Shown here: positions 47,115 through 58,552 of the stretch, piece after piece
How positions within the stretch are numbered: the first letter of the stretch is position 1
Layout of the letters: the number at the start of each line of letters is the position of its first letter
From: Nigrospora sphaerica
Lineage: Eukaryota > Ascomycota > Sordariomycetes > Amphisphaeriales > Apiosporaceae
DNA: 64,000 nucleotides
Assembly: GCA_018287875.1 (NCBI GenBank)
Contig: JAGVVL010000002.1
Coordinates: forward strand, 4,526,001-4,590,000
Direction of reading: 5' to 3'
The notes under the pieces: generated by a model
The model's database searches: none
Told to the model about the DNA's origin: nothing
Seen by the model: only the letters and a program-made list of their open reading frames with translations
Program-made: the position numbers and the translations under genes

Positions 47115-49917
47115 GATCTAGGGGTCGGCGCGGCGGCAATCGGGAACGTCGCCTGGTTGTTGTATGAGCGCGTTGCGAGGTAAGCTCAGGCAGTTCGGGC
47201 ACCTGGGGGCTGGTGGGCGCGTTATTTTGGGGTTGGGAGGGGTTAGAGGCAGGGGGTATGAAGAAGACGCGTGGGAGGGCGTGGGGGAGAGGGAGGGAGA
47301 GAGAGAAAGAGAGAGAGAGAGAGAAAGGAGAGAGAGTATGTGAGAAGGAGGGAGGGAGGCAGAGGGCGACAGAAAAGGGAGGGTAGAGGGGCGCCGGGGG
47401 GGGGATACCCGAGTCAATGTAGAAGTACGTATGTGAAGGTTGAGCTCGGCAAATGGAGAGGAGGGGCCGAAGTCAAAGAAGAATAAGAAGGCGAACGGGG
47501 GAGGAAGGTAGGGGCAGTGGATAGGAGAGCCAGGGTCAGCGGGACAAGGTAGGAGGAGGCAAGAGGCAAGTCAAGCAGACCGAGCATGCATGGAAGGAAG
47601 CAAGTACCTGCTCGTACGGGATCAGTGATCACCACATAGCGGAAGCTCTGGCCATGGAGGTCAAATGGTAAAGTGCAGTTGATTGTGGACTACCTCCAGG
47701 TGTTTTTCCCCCATGACGTCGCGGGGGGGAGGGGAGGATCTGGACAGCTCCCGCTAGTTTCCATGGGTGCCATGGGTGCCAGAGCTCCCCCAGTGTGTGG
47801 TGGATGGAAGGCTCCATTTGGGGAAACGTACCTTTTTTTTTATTATGGAGTTCCCAAAATCAGATCCCATGCATCCCGTCGAATCCGTGCGCCTGGCAAC
47901 GTACAATCGTCCGTTGCAAGCGCATTTGTTGCTGTGCCCTCCGAGCCGCCCAAGCGGCGACCTACTTCGGTATTTCGAGAGATGGTTTTTACGGATTGGG
48001 ACCGATGAGGTAGTACCACGCGTGGCCGGCCGTTGGCAATTTAGGTGAAGTTTCTCACCTCCTCTTCCCCAAGCCCAGCCCCTAACGCGCCCGTCCGTTC
48101 TTGCGCGAGACCATCCGATGTTTATCGCCTCGCTGCCCCGCTGACGAGAAGGAGAGGCGTCAGTCAGGAGCTTGGACACGCGCCCCGGGGAACTGAGGCG
48201 GGGCTGGGCATTGGGAGCGCCGGAGCCGAGGCCAGAGGTGCCGTATCTGGCCGCCGAGGATGGGATCCCATAGCTGCATGGCCCAATCTTGGTCGTCGGC
48301 GGGACCGGTACACCGGGACGACGGGGACAAATCAAGCTGGCCGTGTGTTGTCGCCAGACCCGACGACGTCTTTCAGTCGGCGTGGCCTCTGACCTGGCGA
48401 GCCTGGGGAACTGGGATCCCCCAAGCCCGAGAGTGAACGACGCAATAGACTGCGATCCTCTAAACTACGAACAGTAAGTTATGGGGTACAATTTGTCTCC
48501 AGTAGGGCCGGCTCGTGTGAGGCAGAACCGGGCGGACAGTACAAGGAGGTCGGGTCCTAGCAGATGGTGCCTTCCCCCCCCCCTTCCCCCACGCGCCGTG
48601 TCCCCTCCCCACCATTGGTGGGCTAGTACTCCGTACTTTGTACATGTACATACAACGGGGGTCACATACTGTGTAGGCCGAGAGCAGATGAGACGCGCCT
48701 ACGCCGCAGGCCTCGTCAGCACAATCGAGCCGACCTCGCCGCCAAAGGCATGTCGACCAGGGCAGAAACGGCAATAATGCCCATTGCCAGGTCACGGACC
48801 GACGAACGACCTTTTTGTTGACGGCATCCGGTGTGCAAGCCCAGGGGGGGCTCCAACAGCACCAACAAATTAGAACCGCCCGTCTCAGGCGCAATACTGG
48901 ACCAACTGGGGCTTTGCTGGAACCGGCTGGGGCGACGCTGGGGCGGCGCTGGGACCTGGTGGAGGAAACGAGAACCCGCACACATGTCATGACGCGCCAC
49001 CTTTGAATGGCAAAAATGTCTGCCAATTCCATGCATGCGCCCTGACGCTGGCGTATCGTGTCCTGTGGCACTTTCCATGGGCGCCGCCTCCCGCATCGCT
49101 CTCGCGCCGCCGAGGGGAACATTGGGGCGGCCATGGAGCCCCCGGATGCTTCTGCCCGGAGAAGCGGCCACGGGGACCTACCGTGGGTCTGGCCGTACGC
49201 GAATAGGCTCGACATCCATCAACACCAGGGGCCAGGCTGCTTGCCGCATTGCCACACGAGCCCGAGGTCACCGCGGATGGAATGGGCGAAAAGAGGGGAG
49301 AAAAACAAAGTCCCCATGGCACCGCACAGCTAAAGAATTCGCCCGCTCGCTGCCTCGCTCGCTATTTTCCGCCCTCGTCGCCGCGCCCCTGTCCGTCTCC
49401 CCCCACGTCTTACCCATTCGCCATCCATGCTGTGTGGAAGTTCTCCCTCTTGTACGCTCGCGGCGGGGCAACTGTTGACTGGGCTTGAGGTCCGGCCATC
49501 GGCCTGCACGTCGTCCTGGGGGCTCCCTGTCGGCCCCAGTGTCAAGGCTGCTTGTTCGCCTCCAGGTACAGGACATGGCTAGACATGGGCCGCCTTCGTC
49601 TCCTATTTCATCCCAAGTGTTTCGAATCCCCGCAGCCGCGCCTCCAGACACGGCGCACATCTACGGAGTATCTTATATACACCAAATCGGTACGGCTGTT
49701 GCGCGGGCGCGCAGGCTGCGGCACATCTCCGTAGAGATCCCCAAATACCCAACAACCCACCCCCCAAGCAGGGGTAAGAGGGTGGCAAGAGCCCACACCC
49801 CCAGAGATGCTCAACTGGCATTCAACGATACTGACCCCCCGTGCCCACACGTAGGTTCTCCCCTACGTGCTCCTATTCTAGTGCGTGCTTGGGCAGCAAG
49901 CAGCGTTTCGACCCGAA
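47115..49917. other. Spacer upstream of GUT2 and downstream of the BTB-like gene
   Basis: About 2.8 kb. Next to GUT2 is a strongly GA-rich tract (47264-47400, CT-rich in the GUT2 sense), typical of fungal 5' leaders. The remainder contains only short, overlapping frames without family resemblance. Confidence 0.5.
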
Positions 49918-51472
49918 TCACATGAACATTTTGCGGCTGGGCAAGCTGATAGATGACACCGGCGTCGCCGTTTCCAGATCGGCAGTCCAATCCCAGTTCG
50001 CAGCTGTGAAGACCTCCCGCGCCAGTTTTTCGGTGCCCATGGCGTGTTCAAGGCGCAACCTCTGATCCCCGGCCACGGCTCGGGTGAAGCGGAATGTATG
50101 GGCCGCGGCCTCGTCGCTGCCGCCGCCGCCGCCCGGCCCCTCCCCCTCGGGGTGCGGAGAGAACCAAGCGACCGCCTCCTTGTTGGTCTTCCACGTCATC
50201 CGCGAGAGCGGAATCACGTTGGCCGACAGCAGGGCCTTAATAAAGTCCAGAATGGGTATCATGCGTGTCCGCAACCCGCAATTGGTGTGGTGCTGGTCTA
50301 TCTGGTAACTTGGACACTTTCTCAACGTAGCCAGCACCGTGTCGACGTTGAGCAGCGAGGTCTCGGCAATGTTATCGAGGGAGCGGGGCGAGAAGTCTAC
50401 AATGAACAGCAGGTTCTTGTTGGTCAAGAATTTGAACATCTCGCCGAGCTGGTACGAGTCACACGACATACTCGAGTCGTAGCCGCGGACGCACTGCCTG
50501 GCACGGGACGCGTAGAGAGTCAGGAAGTGACGGGGCACCGAGGCGATCGTGTTGAGAATGCACTCGCGCCGGTATTGTAACTCCTCTGCCACCCTCGTTA
50601 GCTTGCCGCGCAGGACAGGGCAATCGAGAACGGGCAGGTTACTCACGTTCGAGTCCGTCTTGAAGATACCACCACGTCGGCTCGTCCTCGGCCTCGTTCG
50701 GGTCGGGGAAGGCCGTCCACTTACAAGACCCGCTGAGGATCAGTTCACGGGTGGCGGGAGAAAAATATTTGTCCGGCAGGTTGAGCAACCAGGCAACCAG
50801 GATCTTCTGCCGCAGAACATTCTCCGTGCTGCGGCTCATCTTGACGTCTTCATCCACCGGCGCCTTGCGCATGGTGGAGGGCCACTTAAATTTGGGCTCG
50901 TTCACGATTTTGGCCACGGCCGAGGCACAGTCGAAGCGGTCAGCAAAGACGGCCATGGCAGTGACAAAGTCCATAGTGACAGGCATCGTCGTCACCTTCT
51001 GGCTGTGCAGCACTCGCAGGAGGTCGGCAAACACTTTCTCCCGGCGGGCATAGCGGGTGGCTTCGTCGTCGTCGACGATCTTGATCCATGCCAGATCCTT
51101 TGCCTCGGCGGCCGCCGGCTTCACACCGCGCGACGAGAGAGCACTCAGCGCGGCAGCGATGGTGTTGGCCTCTTTGAAGCGGGTGTCGCCCAGGAGCTTC
51201 TCAAAGTACTTGGACTGACGGCGGAGGGTGGCGAGCTCGACGCGGAAGCCAAGGCGGACGCGCCCCTTGAGGCCGGGGGCCGGCTTGGTTTGCGACGTCA
51301 ACTTCCGGTCGGCCTGGCGAGCCGACTTCAAAGCGGCCTTGGAATTCTCAAAAGTCACATCCAGGACCAGGTCGCCAGTGGCGACGACGTCGACAACCGG
51401 GGGCAGGCCGGGCTCAGACGGCGTCTCCCGCGCGCCAGGCGCCTCGGAGGGGTCGGCAGACTCTTTCACCAT
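49918..51472 (-). CDS. BTB/POZ-like domain protein of unknown function
   Basis: Exons are 51472-50647 and 50585-49918. The 61-bp intron joins LQDGLE to QELQYRRECILNTIASVPRHF, giving 497 residues. The N-terminal third has the pattern of fungal BTB/POZ proteins: GDLVLDVTFENS, then RVELATLRRQSKYFEKLLGDTRF. Such proteins often act as protein-protein adaptors, but the partner here is unknown. The C-terminal half has several Cys and His residues (RARQCVRGYDSS, HHTNCGLRTRM), then a Gly-rich loop and a basic end. I see no kelch repeats, MATH or DNA-binding domain. The start is the ATG at 51472. It lies downstream of FTR1 on the same strand with a 1.2 kb gap, so a shared transcript is unlikely. Confidence 0.8.
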
Positions 51473-52629
51473 GTGGCCGGTCGCCCGTGTGAGGTAGTCC
51501 CTTCAGAGCAGGCGAATCACGAGCCGTCATCAGCACGAAGAGCACCGAGAGCGGGGGAAGGGGAAGTGACCGAGGTGCTGGACACCAAGACGTATGCACC
51601 TCAAAGGGGAATAGAAGTCGGGTAGGTATTCGGGTAGTCCGGAGTTGTATGTAGTAGCACCGGTCCCAGTCCTGTCGTGCACCGGTACCAGCACGGGTGC
51701 AGTACGAGGTACAAACGTCGGGTGGCAGTGCGGGTGGTGTGTGAGGTGGATGGAAGGGAGTTGGTTTGGGCCCCGCTTCTCCAGAGTTGCGCACTTCTTA
51801 TCTTGCGTGGGGTATGCGAATTGTCAGGCCATCAACTCGCGGGCTTGTGGTCACAGCGGCAGCCGCAACAGAAACAGCCGACCCTGGTCGAGTTGTTCGG
51901 CGGGGAACTGGACAAAGCACACCGGGGGCGCAAAACGGGACGATATCGCTGAGCGCGGGCTTGGGGCTAGGTCTCCAAGTCGGGGGTAGCCCATTAGCTG
52001 CTTTGCGAGGAATAGGTATGCTTGCGTTGAAGACAGCTTTGTACGATGTGTGTGCAGTAAAGAGGTAGTTATGTAGGTTAGGTAGGTTGTAGGTGGGTAG
52101 ACAAGTAATGAAAGAAGAATCCTTGGCGTGCAGTCAACCCAAATGGGTCAATGACGTGGGCCAGTGGCTACGGCAGGCAAAAATGGGACCAACGGCCTCG
52201 TTACACACCTGGATTATGGGATATTAGAGCGGATAGACTATAGAACGTCCGCTGGCCGGCAGTCCCGGCAATACTACCTACCTTTGTACCTCTTTATACA
52301 CAAGAGAGAGCTACGATGGACGTAAATAGCCAAAGCAGCAGATGGATAAATCAATGACGAAGCAGGATAGTCGTCACCTCTCTTTACATTGCTGTTCGCC
52401 CTCAAGGTGTACAATCACCGGAATGCCGGCAGCTGTGTGGCACTGGGACATTGATTCTCTTTCATACGTACCCTACGTCTTTTTCATACCCGTGCCCCCA
52501 GGTGCTTCGCCCTCGTAGAAAACTCGGGTCGTCCCTAAAAAAAATGCCAAACCATCGACAGGACGTCGTCGTAACTATTGCGGATGTGAGCTGCCCTCAC
52601 GGCAACCTGTCTCGGCTCGAAACCCTCTC
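51473..52629. other. Spacer between FTR1 and the BTB-like gene
   Basis: About 1.2 kb containing the FTR1 3' region and the BTB gene promoter. GTAGGTTAGGTAGGT-like motifs occur at 52074-52100. No supported gene. Confidence 0.5.
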
Positions 52630-53890
52630 TCACCGGGCGGCCGGACTGGCCGGCTCCTCGAGGCTCTCCTTCTTGGGACCCGTGAGCGGCCAGTGGCCCC
52701 TGGTCTCACGATAGCGCATCGCGAGGAAACAGGCCATGACAAAAATCCAGTAAACGTTGTAGGCGATGACGGATCCGTACGTGGCCGAGTTGGTCCAGCC
52801 CAGGAGGGCGTTGAAGATACCCCAGCCAGCTCCGCCGTTGAACTCGGGGCTGCAGCAGTTCACGTGGAACACCGACTTGTCGATATCGTAACTACCGGGG
52901 CCGACGCCCAGCTCAGCCGCGTCTCCGCCGATAATGTTGTTCCACTGCTGCTGCTCAAAATACCACACGGCCCGGGAGAAGAGACCGGCGGCGACGAGGT
53001 ACATCAGACAGGTCGAAAAGACCAAAAAGTACTGCAGCCGGGACGAGGCACCACCCCTAGCAACATGCGCCGTCAGTATGTGCCCAGCTCCGACACGAAG
53101 GCACTGCTGTGCCCGACTTACTTGTACAGCAGGTAGCCCACCAAGATGCCAGCTCCCAGGCCGCAGACCACAGGTAAGGGGACAGCCGTGGCGGGCGCCG
53201 AGAAGGTAACCTGCGTGTACGTCTCGTGTCAGCCATACACGTGTGGTCATGGCCACTACGGTCACGTGCGGGCGGCCTACGTACGCCGGCAATGAAGACG
53301 ATGGCCTCCACCCCCTCACGCAGAACCGTGATCAAGGGCAGCATGAACATGGCGTACTTCTCGGCGAAGCGCTTCATCCAGGCAATCTTGGAGGTGCTTC
53401 CTGTATGGACGGGCTTCTCAAGCGCCCTGGCGAGTTTCAGACGCCACTTGGCCTGCATCTTACCGACACGTAGCAGGCCGACCCCCAACGGAGTGATGAT
53501 GGCGACGGCCACGATGGCGAAGGCGCCTTCGTAGTCATACTCGTACGCATCCCACGCATTCTTCCCAACCGTGTAGAAGGCACCGATCACACCGGCGGCG
53601 ACGATCTGGGAAAGAGGCCAGGAGCGTTAGCCAGCTGGCCGGCACTCGTGCTGAAGGGCGACACACAAAGAGCCCAGGGAACAGACGACGATACTCACGA
53701 GGCATATGAGAACTCCCAGGCCGACACCCAGCCAAACCTGGCGGACCAGCCTCCTGTAGACCTTTTTGTCGCACTCGGGCCCGCCTAGGGTCTGCTTGAG
53801 GAAGGCCAGCAGTACCGAGACGACAATGACACACTCCAGGGCCTCTCTGAAGGTGATGAACAAGACGGGGACAGCAAAGACGTCGGGCAT
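52630..53890 (-). CDS. FTR1: High-affinity plasma-membrane iron permease Ftr1
   Basis: Permease that carries Fe3+ into the cell in complex with the ferroxidase Fet3 (reductive iron assimilation). Exons are 53890-53699, 53605-53285, 53210-53122 and 53056-52630, 342 residues. The two family RExxE iron-binding motifs are present: REALE at 15-19 in the first membrane helix and REGVE at 160-164 in the fourth. Other matches are [26 protein letters not shown] and [19 protein letters not shown]. The exon joins restore [22 protein letters not shown] and [14 protein letters not shown]. About seven membrane helices are expected, with a short charged cytoplasmic tail. The start is the ATG at 53890 (MPDVFAVP). 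It is head-to-head with FET3, 1762 bp away, with GATA-type iron-repressor sites between them. Confidence 0.95.
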
Positions 53891-54002
53891 TGTTTCTCGC
53901 ACAACTAAAGGGTGGCGGGCACGAATGGCCAAGGCAGGCAAGATTTCGCAGGGAGCGGACGAAGCTCTGTCTCGCGAGAGGCAAAGATGGGAAAAGCCGT
54001 GG

Positions 54003-54021
54003 TTATCTGACGATCTGATAG
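54003..54021. promoter_or_regulatory. Paired GATA-type sites near FTR1
   Basis: TTATCTGA at 54003-54010 is TCAGATAA on the minus strand. ATCTGATAG at 54013-54021 on the plus strand matches eight of nine positions of the ATCWGATAA consensus of SreA/SRE-type iron repressors. The pair is about 113-131 bp upstream of the FTR1 ATG. Confidence 0.6.
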
Positions 54022-54209
54022 CCCAGGCGCCAGACCAAGGCCCTTCCCACTACTTAAGCTCCCCGTACTTGGCGACAAAATTCATTGGGTGGCCTCGCCC
54101 CCTGCTCCGGCAGCCTCCGTCGAGAGCAGCCTCCGTAAAGAGAAATGGCGCGGACACATGCACTTGGCCAGAGAAGGGACCACCGGTCGGTGGGCAGGAA
54201 GATCAGCAG

Positions 54210-54218
54210 ATCAGATAA
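54210..54218 (+). promoter_or_regulatory. Exact SreA-type consensus site
   Basis: ATCAGATAA is a perfect match to ATCWGATAA, the site reported for fungal SreA-family GATA repressors of iron uptake. It lies about 320 bp upstream of the FTR1 start codon. Confidence 0.65.
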
Positions 54219-55387
54219 CGCGAGGGAGGGGCAGGGCCACCGTTGCAGCCCGTTGGTCGGACCAGACGAATTTGTTAGCGCTCCGTGGCGAGCAATAGTT
54301 GTTGCAATGGCCGAGCCATGTAACCCTGTCCGCGAGCTGTGGTACGATGAGGTACTTGACTACTGCCGCTGATGTATCCGCCGCCTTCACACTTGGGTGT
54401 ATGCGGCCCCCGCTGGATCCCCCACGGTGTGAACGGGCGATGGAGAGTGGACACAAGGCCATTCTCATTTACCCAAAGCGAACCCTGCCAGCCGAGTCGC
54501 TGAGGCCGTGGAATATGTTGGTACATCACTACTACGTTCGTATACTGGGGACACAAGCTTTTCCCAAGCCTTTCTATCCCGGGGTGCCAGGTCTTGGCTA
54601 GCCCGCATCCTTGCCGGTCAGCGACCTGCCCGCAGCTTGGCAACCCGCAAAACGAACCCCGAACGGGCGAATGCCCAGAAACGGCTCTCCCTCCCAGTCT
54701 CTCTCTTTCCTCCCTCTCCCTCCCTCTCTCTATATGTTGGGTACCAATATATGTATACAAGAGTAGACCTATGGCTATCGGTACAAGTTCGTATCTACCT
54801 ACTTCTTTCAGCATTGACAGGCGTGCATGAACATGGGGTCCTGGCGGAGAGGTGGCTGGCAGCTTGGCTGCACGAGGGCGTTTGTGGACACGAAAACGAG
54901 AACTGATGCTGTCCGCTCAACCGGAGGGCGTCCGCCCCTTCGGCTTCCAGCTGCCGATACTGCTGCTCGAGTTGGGCGAGATGCTGCGTGTGCGTCCTTC
55001 GGGCAGTAAAGTAGGTACCTAGGTGATCTGTAAGTTACCCGACACAATGTAGGTAAGGCTCTGTTCGGCCCACGCTCGTCCGCGGCCGCTTCCTTGTTCC
55101 GTGTCCACAGTCCTCATGTTCCTTCAAGTACTTTGGTTGCGTTCTTATACCACCTTGGCCCCTCGCGTGCCGTCCGGTCATGCCCCAGGGACCCTCTTCG
55201 CCAACCAAGTAACCGTCAAACCATCCATTCACCCTGACCTGACCGCTAAACAAACGGATCCTCCCACTACCTCTGTGTCCTACGACGCGACCGGACCAGG
55301 GCCACGGCGTGAAACAAGCCACTGAACCGAACTCTAAACACGGGAACAGGGGCCTCGTAAGGCCGAGGCCCGGCAGCAACCCCCCGC

Positions 55388-55406
55388 CTATCAGATTGAT
55401 TGATAA
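55388..55406. promoter_or_regulatory. Paired GATA-type sites near FET3
   Basis: CTATCAGAT at 55388-55396 reads ATCTGATAG on the minus strand and is followed by TGATAA at 55401-55406 on the plus strand. The pair is about 250 bp upstream of the FET3 ATG and mirrors the pair near FTR1. Confidence 0.55.
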
Positions 55407-55652
55407 GATGAATTGATCATGTCATCCGTCGTTAGTGTAACCCTCGCTCGGGCAGCCGGGGGTCGCCCTGGTCCCGACGTCGGCAAGTAGGTGGGATATG
55501 GGGGCACTTACTTTATTCGGCCCGGGTCCTGTTGGCAGACCCTTCGCGGTGCCATCCTTGCGTTCTTCTCTCCCGTATGGGTTATCCCCCCTTCGTCACC
55601 ACCGTAGAGAATCATCTCCTCTGGACACCGTCCTTTTACAGAAGACCACGAG

Positions 55653-58105
55653 ATGTTGTCCCCGACTCGGCACGCGTGGGTTCTCGCCGCCGGGGCGGTC
55701 CTTGGACTGCTCGCCGCCGTCGACGCTGCCGCCGTCACCTACGACTTCAACGTGACCTGGGTCAAGTCCAACCCCGACGGCCTCTTCGAGAGGCCTACCA
55801 TCGGTATCAACGGCCAGTGGCCCGTCCCGCAAATCACCGCCACCGTGGGTGACAATGTCGTGATCCGTGTCACCAACCTGCTCGGGAACGAGTCGACGTC
55901 GCTTCACTTTCACGGCCTGTACATGAACGGGACAACCCACATGGACGGCCCTCCTCAGGTGACGCAGTGCGAGATTTTGCCCGGCTTGAGTTTCACCTAC
56001 AACTTCACCATCACCCAGCCCGGAACCTACTGGTATCACTCCCACACACGCGGCCAGTAAGTGACGCCCAATCTCTGTTACCACTCCCGCCCCGGAGCAA
56101 GACGCCCCACCGCTTCTCTCCTCGGATTTCTGCCTTGGGCCTCGTCCGAACCCAGCACGAAACGGTATTCTTGAATGCTGACTCCGAGTGCTACAGGTAT
56201 CCCGACGGACTTAGGGGTGCTTTGGTGATCCAAGACCCGGCCTCGCCCTATCTGGGACAATACGACCAAGAAGTGGTCCTCAGCGTATCCGATGTAAGTC
56301 TTTTTGTCCCGTGTTGTCGGTTGCGTAGTCCCTTCTTTTTGCAGGAAGGGCAGAAAGGGTCTAAGAACTTCCCTCTTGCTCCTGTCACTCTTCTTCGACC
56401 ATCTTTTCTTAGAGACGCCGCCTCGGAACACCTCACCATATCAGCACAAACGGGAAAAACACTGACCGCATCTGCTATAGTGGTATCATGATCTGATGAG
56501 TGACCTGCTGCCCGGCTTCCTTAGCAAGAGAAACCCCACGGGCGCCGAGCCCGTCCCTAACGCTGCCTTGTTCAATGACACGAAAGACCTGAGCGTGCGC
56601 GTCGAGCCGGGTAAGACGTATCTCTTCCGCATGGTCAACATCGGTGCCTTCGCCGGCCAGTACATTTGGTTTGAGAATCACAAAATGACCATCGTCGAGG
56701 TGGACGGCGTCTACACTCAGCCCGCCGAAGCCGACCTGATTTACATGGCCACTGCGCAACGCTATAGCTTCCTGTTGACAGCCAAGAACGAGACGGACGC
56801 CAATTACGCCTTCATCGGGAGCATGGACACGGTACGCACAACCGCCCCCCTTTCCCGGGTCGAACACTCCTGACCAGATGCCGGTAGACGCTGTTCGACG
56901 CCTTGCCCGACGATCTTGACTACAACGTAACGGGCTGGCTCGTCTACGACGAAACCAAGCCGCGGCCCGACCCGGCCCTGGTCGATGAGTTCCAACCCTT
57001 CGACGATATGACACTGGTGCCGTATGATAACCAGACTCTGCTGGGGAACCCGGACCGGGTCGTCGATCTGAACGTCATTATGGATGATTTGGGGGACGGA
57101 GCCAACTAGTGAGGGCGACCCAACTCGGTTCATCGGGGCCCGGGCTGACGGCGTGTAGTGCCTTCTTCAACAACATCACCTACACGGCCCCTAAAGTCCC
57201 GACCCTGTACACGGCCCTGACGGCCGGGGACCTGGCCAGCAACCCCGCAGTGTACGGGGGGTACACCAACACCTTCGTTCTCGAGAAGGGCCAGGTCGTC
57301 CAAATCACGGTCAATAACCTCGACACGGGGCGCCACCCGTTCCACCTCCACGGCCACAATTTCCAGGCCGTCTACCGCTCCGCCGAGGAGGCCGGCACGT
57401 TTGCCGACGCCAACGTGACCGAGGACAGTTTCCCGCGGATCCCCATGCGGCGGGACACGCTGGTGCTCTACCCGCAAGGCAGCATCGTGTTGCGCTTCCG
57501 AGCTGACAACCCCGGTACGTCGAGAGCCCGCAGCATCCACGAAGCTGGCGCCTGAGTCGTGTCAACTAACCCGTGTCAACTAACCCCCAAACCAGGCGTC
57601 TGGCTGTTTCATTGCCACATTGAATGGCACGTCGTATCGGGCCTCATCGCCACCTTCGTGGAGGCTCCCCGCGTACTGCAGGAGACCCTCAAAGTGCCCC
57701 AGGACCACTATGATGTGTGTGCCGCTGGCCACGTACCCGTGGTCGGTAACGCCGCCGCCCACTCGGTCGATTGGCTGGACCTCGGTGGGCAGAACGCGGC
57801 CAAGCCGCCACTGCCGGACGGGTATGTTCCGAGCCCACGCCCCTCATTTCGATTTCCCTCGGTCCTAACATGGCCTATGCAGATTCACGACACGGGGCAT
57901 AGTGGCATTGGCCTTGAGCTGTCTCTGCGGCCTTCTGGGTGTCGCTGTCGTCGCTTGGTATGGCCTGGCTCCTGATCCACCGGCCCAACAGCGCAGCTCC
58001 GAGGCCAGCAGCGGTAGGGCGAATGGATCAGTGGATGTGAGTCCCATGGCCAAAGATGAGTCTGTCGTGACGTCGACCCCCGCGCGAAGAAGCGGTCAAT
58101 TATAG
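55653..58105 (+). CDS. FET3: Multicopper ferroxidase Fet3
   Basis: Cell-surface multicopper oxidase that oxidises Fe2+ to Fe3+ for uptake through Ftr1. Seven exons: 55653-56056, 56197-56293, 56481-56831, 56888-57108, 57159-57514, 57596-57821 and 57883-58105, 625 residues. A signal peptide covers about residues 1-26. Copper ligands are all present: HFH (85-87), HSH (129-131), HPFHLHGH (417-424) and HCHIEWH (482-488), which holds the type 1 C483 and H488. A membrane helix near residue 560 ([23 protein letters not shown]) is followed by a short cytoplasmic tail, as in Fet3 and unlike secreted laccases. Several N-glycosylation motifs are visible. It diverges from FTR1. Confidence 0.95.
57558..57585 (+). 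repeat. Tandem duplication of the branch-site segment in FET3 intron 5
   Basis: The 14-nt unit CGTGTCAACTAACC occurs twice in a row (57558-57571 and 57572-57585). Each copy contains the canonical fungal branch-site CTAAC. The putative branch adenines lie 26 and 12 nt before the acceptor AG's last base. Confidence 0.85.
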
Positions 58106-58552
58106 ATTATACGAGAAGAAGGTCATCCAAACCGCGTCCATGCGTGCCATCTTGTCATGTCACTGGCGGCAGCAGGACTACTAGTAGTTTCGGGCATGGT
58201 TAGCGTGCGGGCTTTCCACGAGGGGAAATGCATCACCAAGGCCTTCGTCTCAAGTACGACACAGAGGGCGCGAGCACGGGTCCGGTATGGAGAGAACTAC
58301 CCGATATCACAAAGCGCCGAGCAAACGATGGTGTATTTAGGGCTAACTCAGAATATCCGCCCAGGGGTTGGACCCCACGAGATATTGTGTGTGTATGCGC
58401 GCGCGCCTGTGCGCGCTTGTACGTGTATGACCATGTGCGTCCAAGAGAGGGCATGAAAAAGAAGGAATGCCCCGGGCATTCCTCCACAGGTGCTTCGTCA
58501 GGAGCAGAGACAAGTCTGCACTTTCCATGCAGATGGTTTTGTGGGTAATGTT
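58106..58552. other. Spacer between convergent FET3 and the CCCH gene
   Basis: 447 bp with a GT/GC alternating stretch at 58386-58432 and a near-perfect palindrome at 58463-58483. No supported gene. Confidence 0.6.
58463..58483 (-). repeat. Palindrome/hairpin downstream of the CCCH gene
   Basis: AGGAATGCCC (58463-58472) and GGGCATTCCT (58474-58483) are exact reverse complements around a single C. It begins about 70 nt after the CCCH gene stop codon, so it probably lies in that transcript's 3' end. Confidence 0.8.

Larger units (their letters stand above)
53891..55652. promoter_or_regulatory. Shared divergent FTR1/FET3 control region
   Basis: 1.76 kb between the two start codons. It contains GATA-type sites near both ends (54003-54010, 54013-54021, 54210-54218, 55388-55406). 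CCAAT boxes lie at 54084-54088 (minus) and 54744-54748 (plus). A CT-rich tract lies at 54680-54732. No supported gene inside. Co-regulation by iron is an inference from the gene pair and these sites. Confidence 0.65.
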
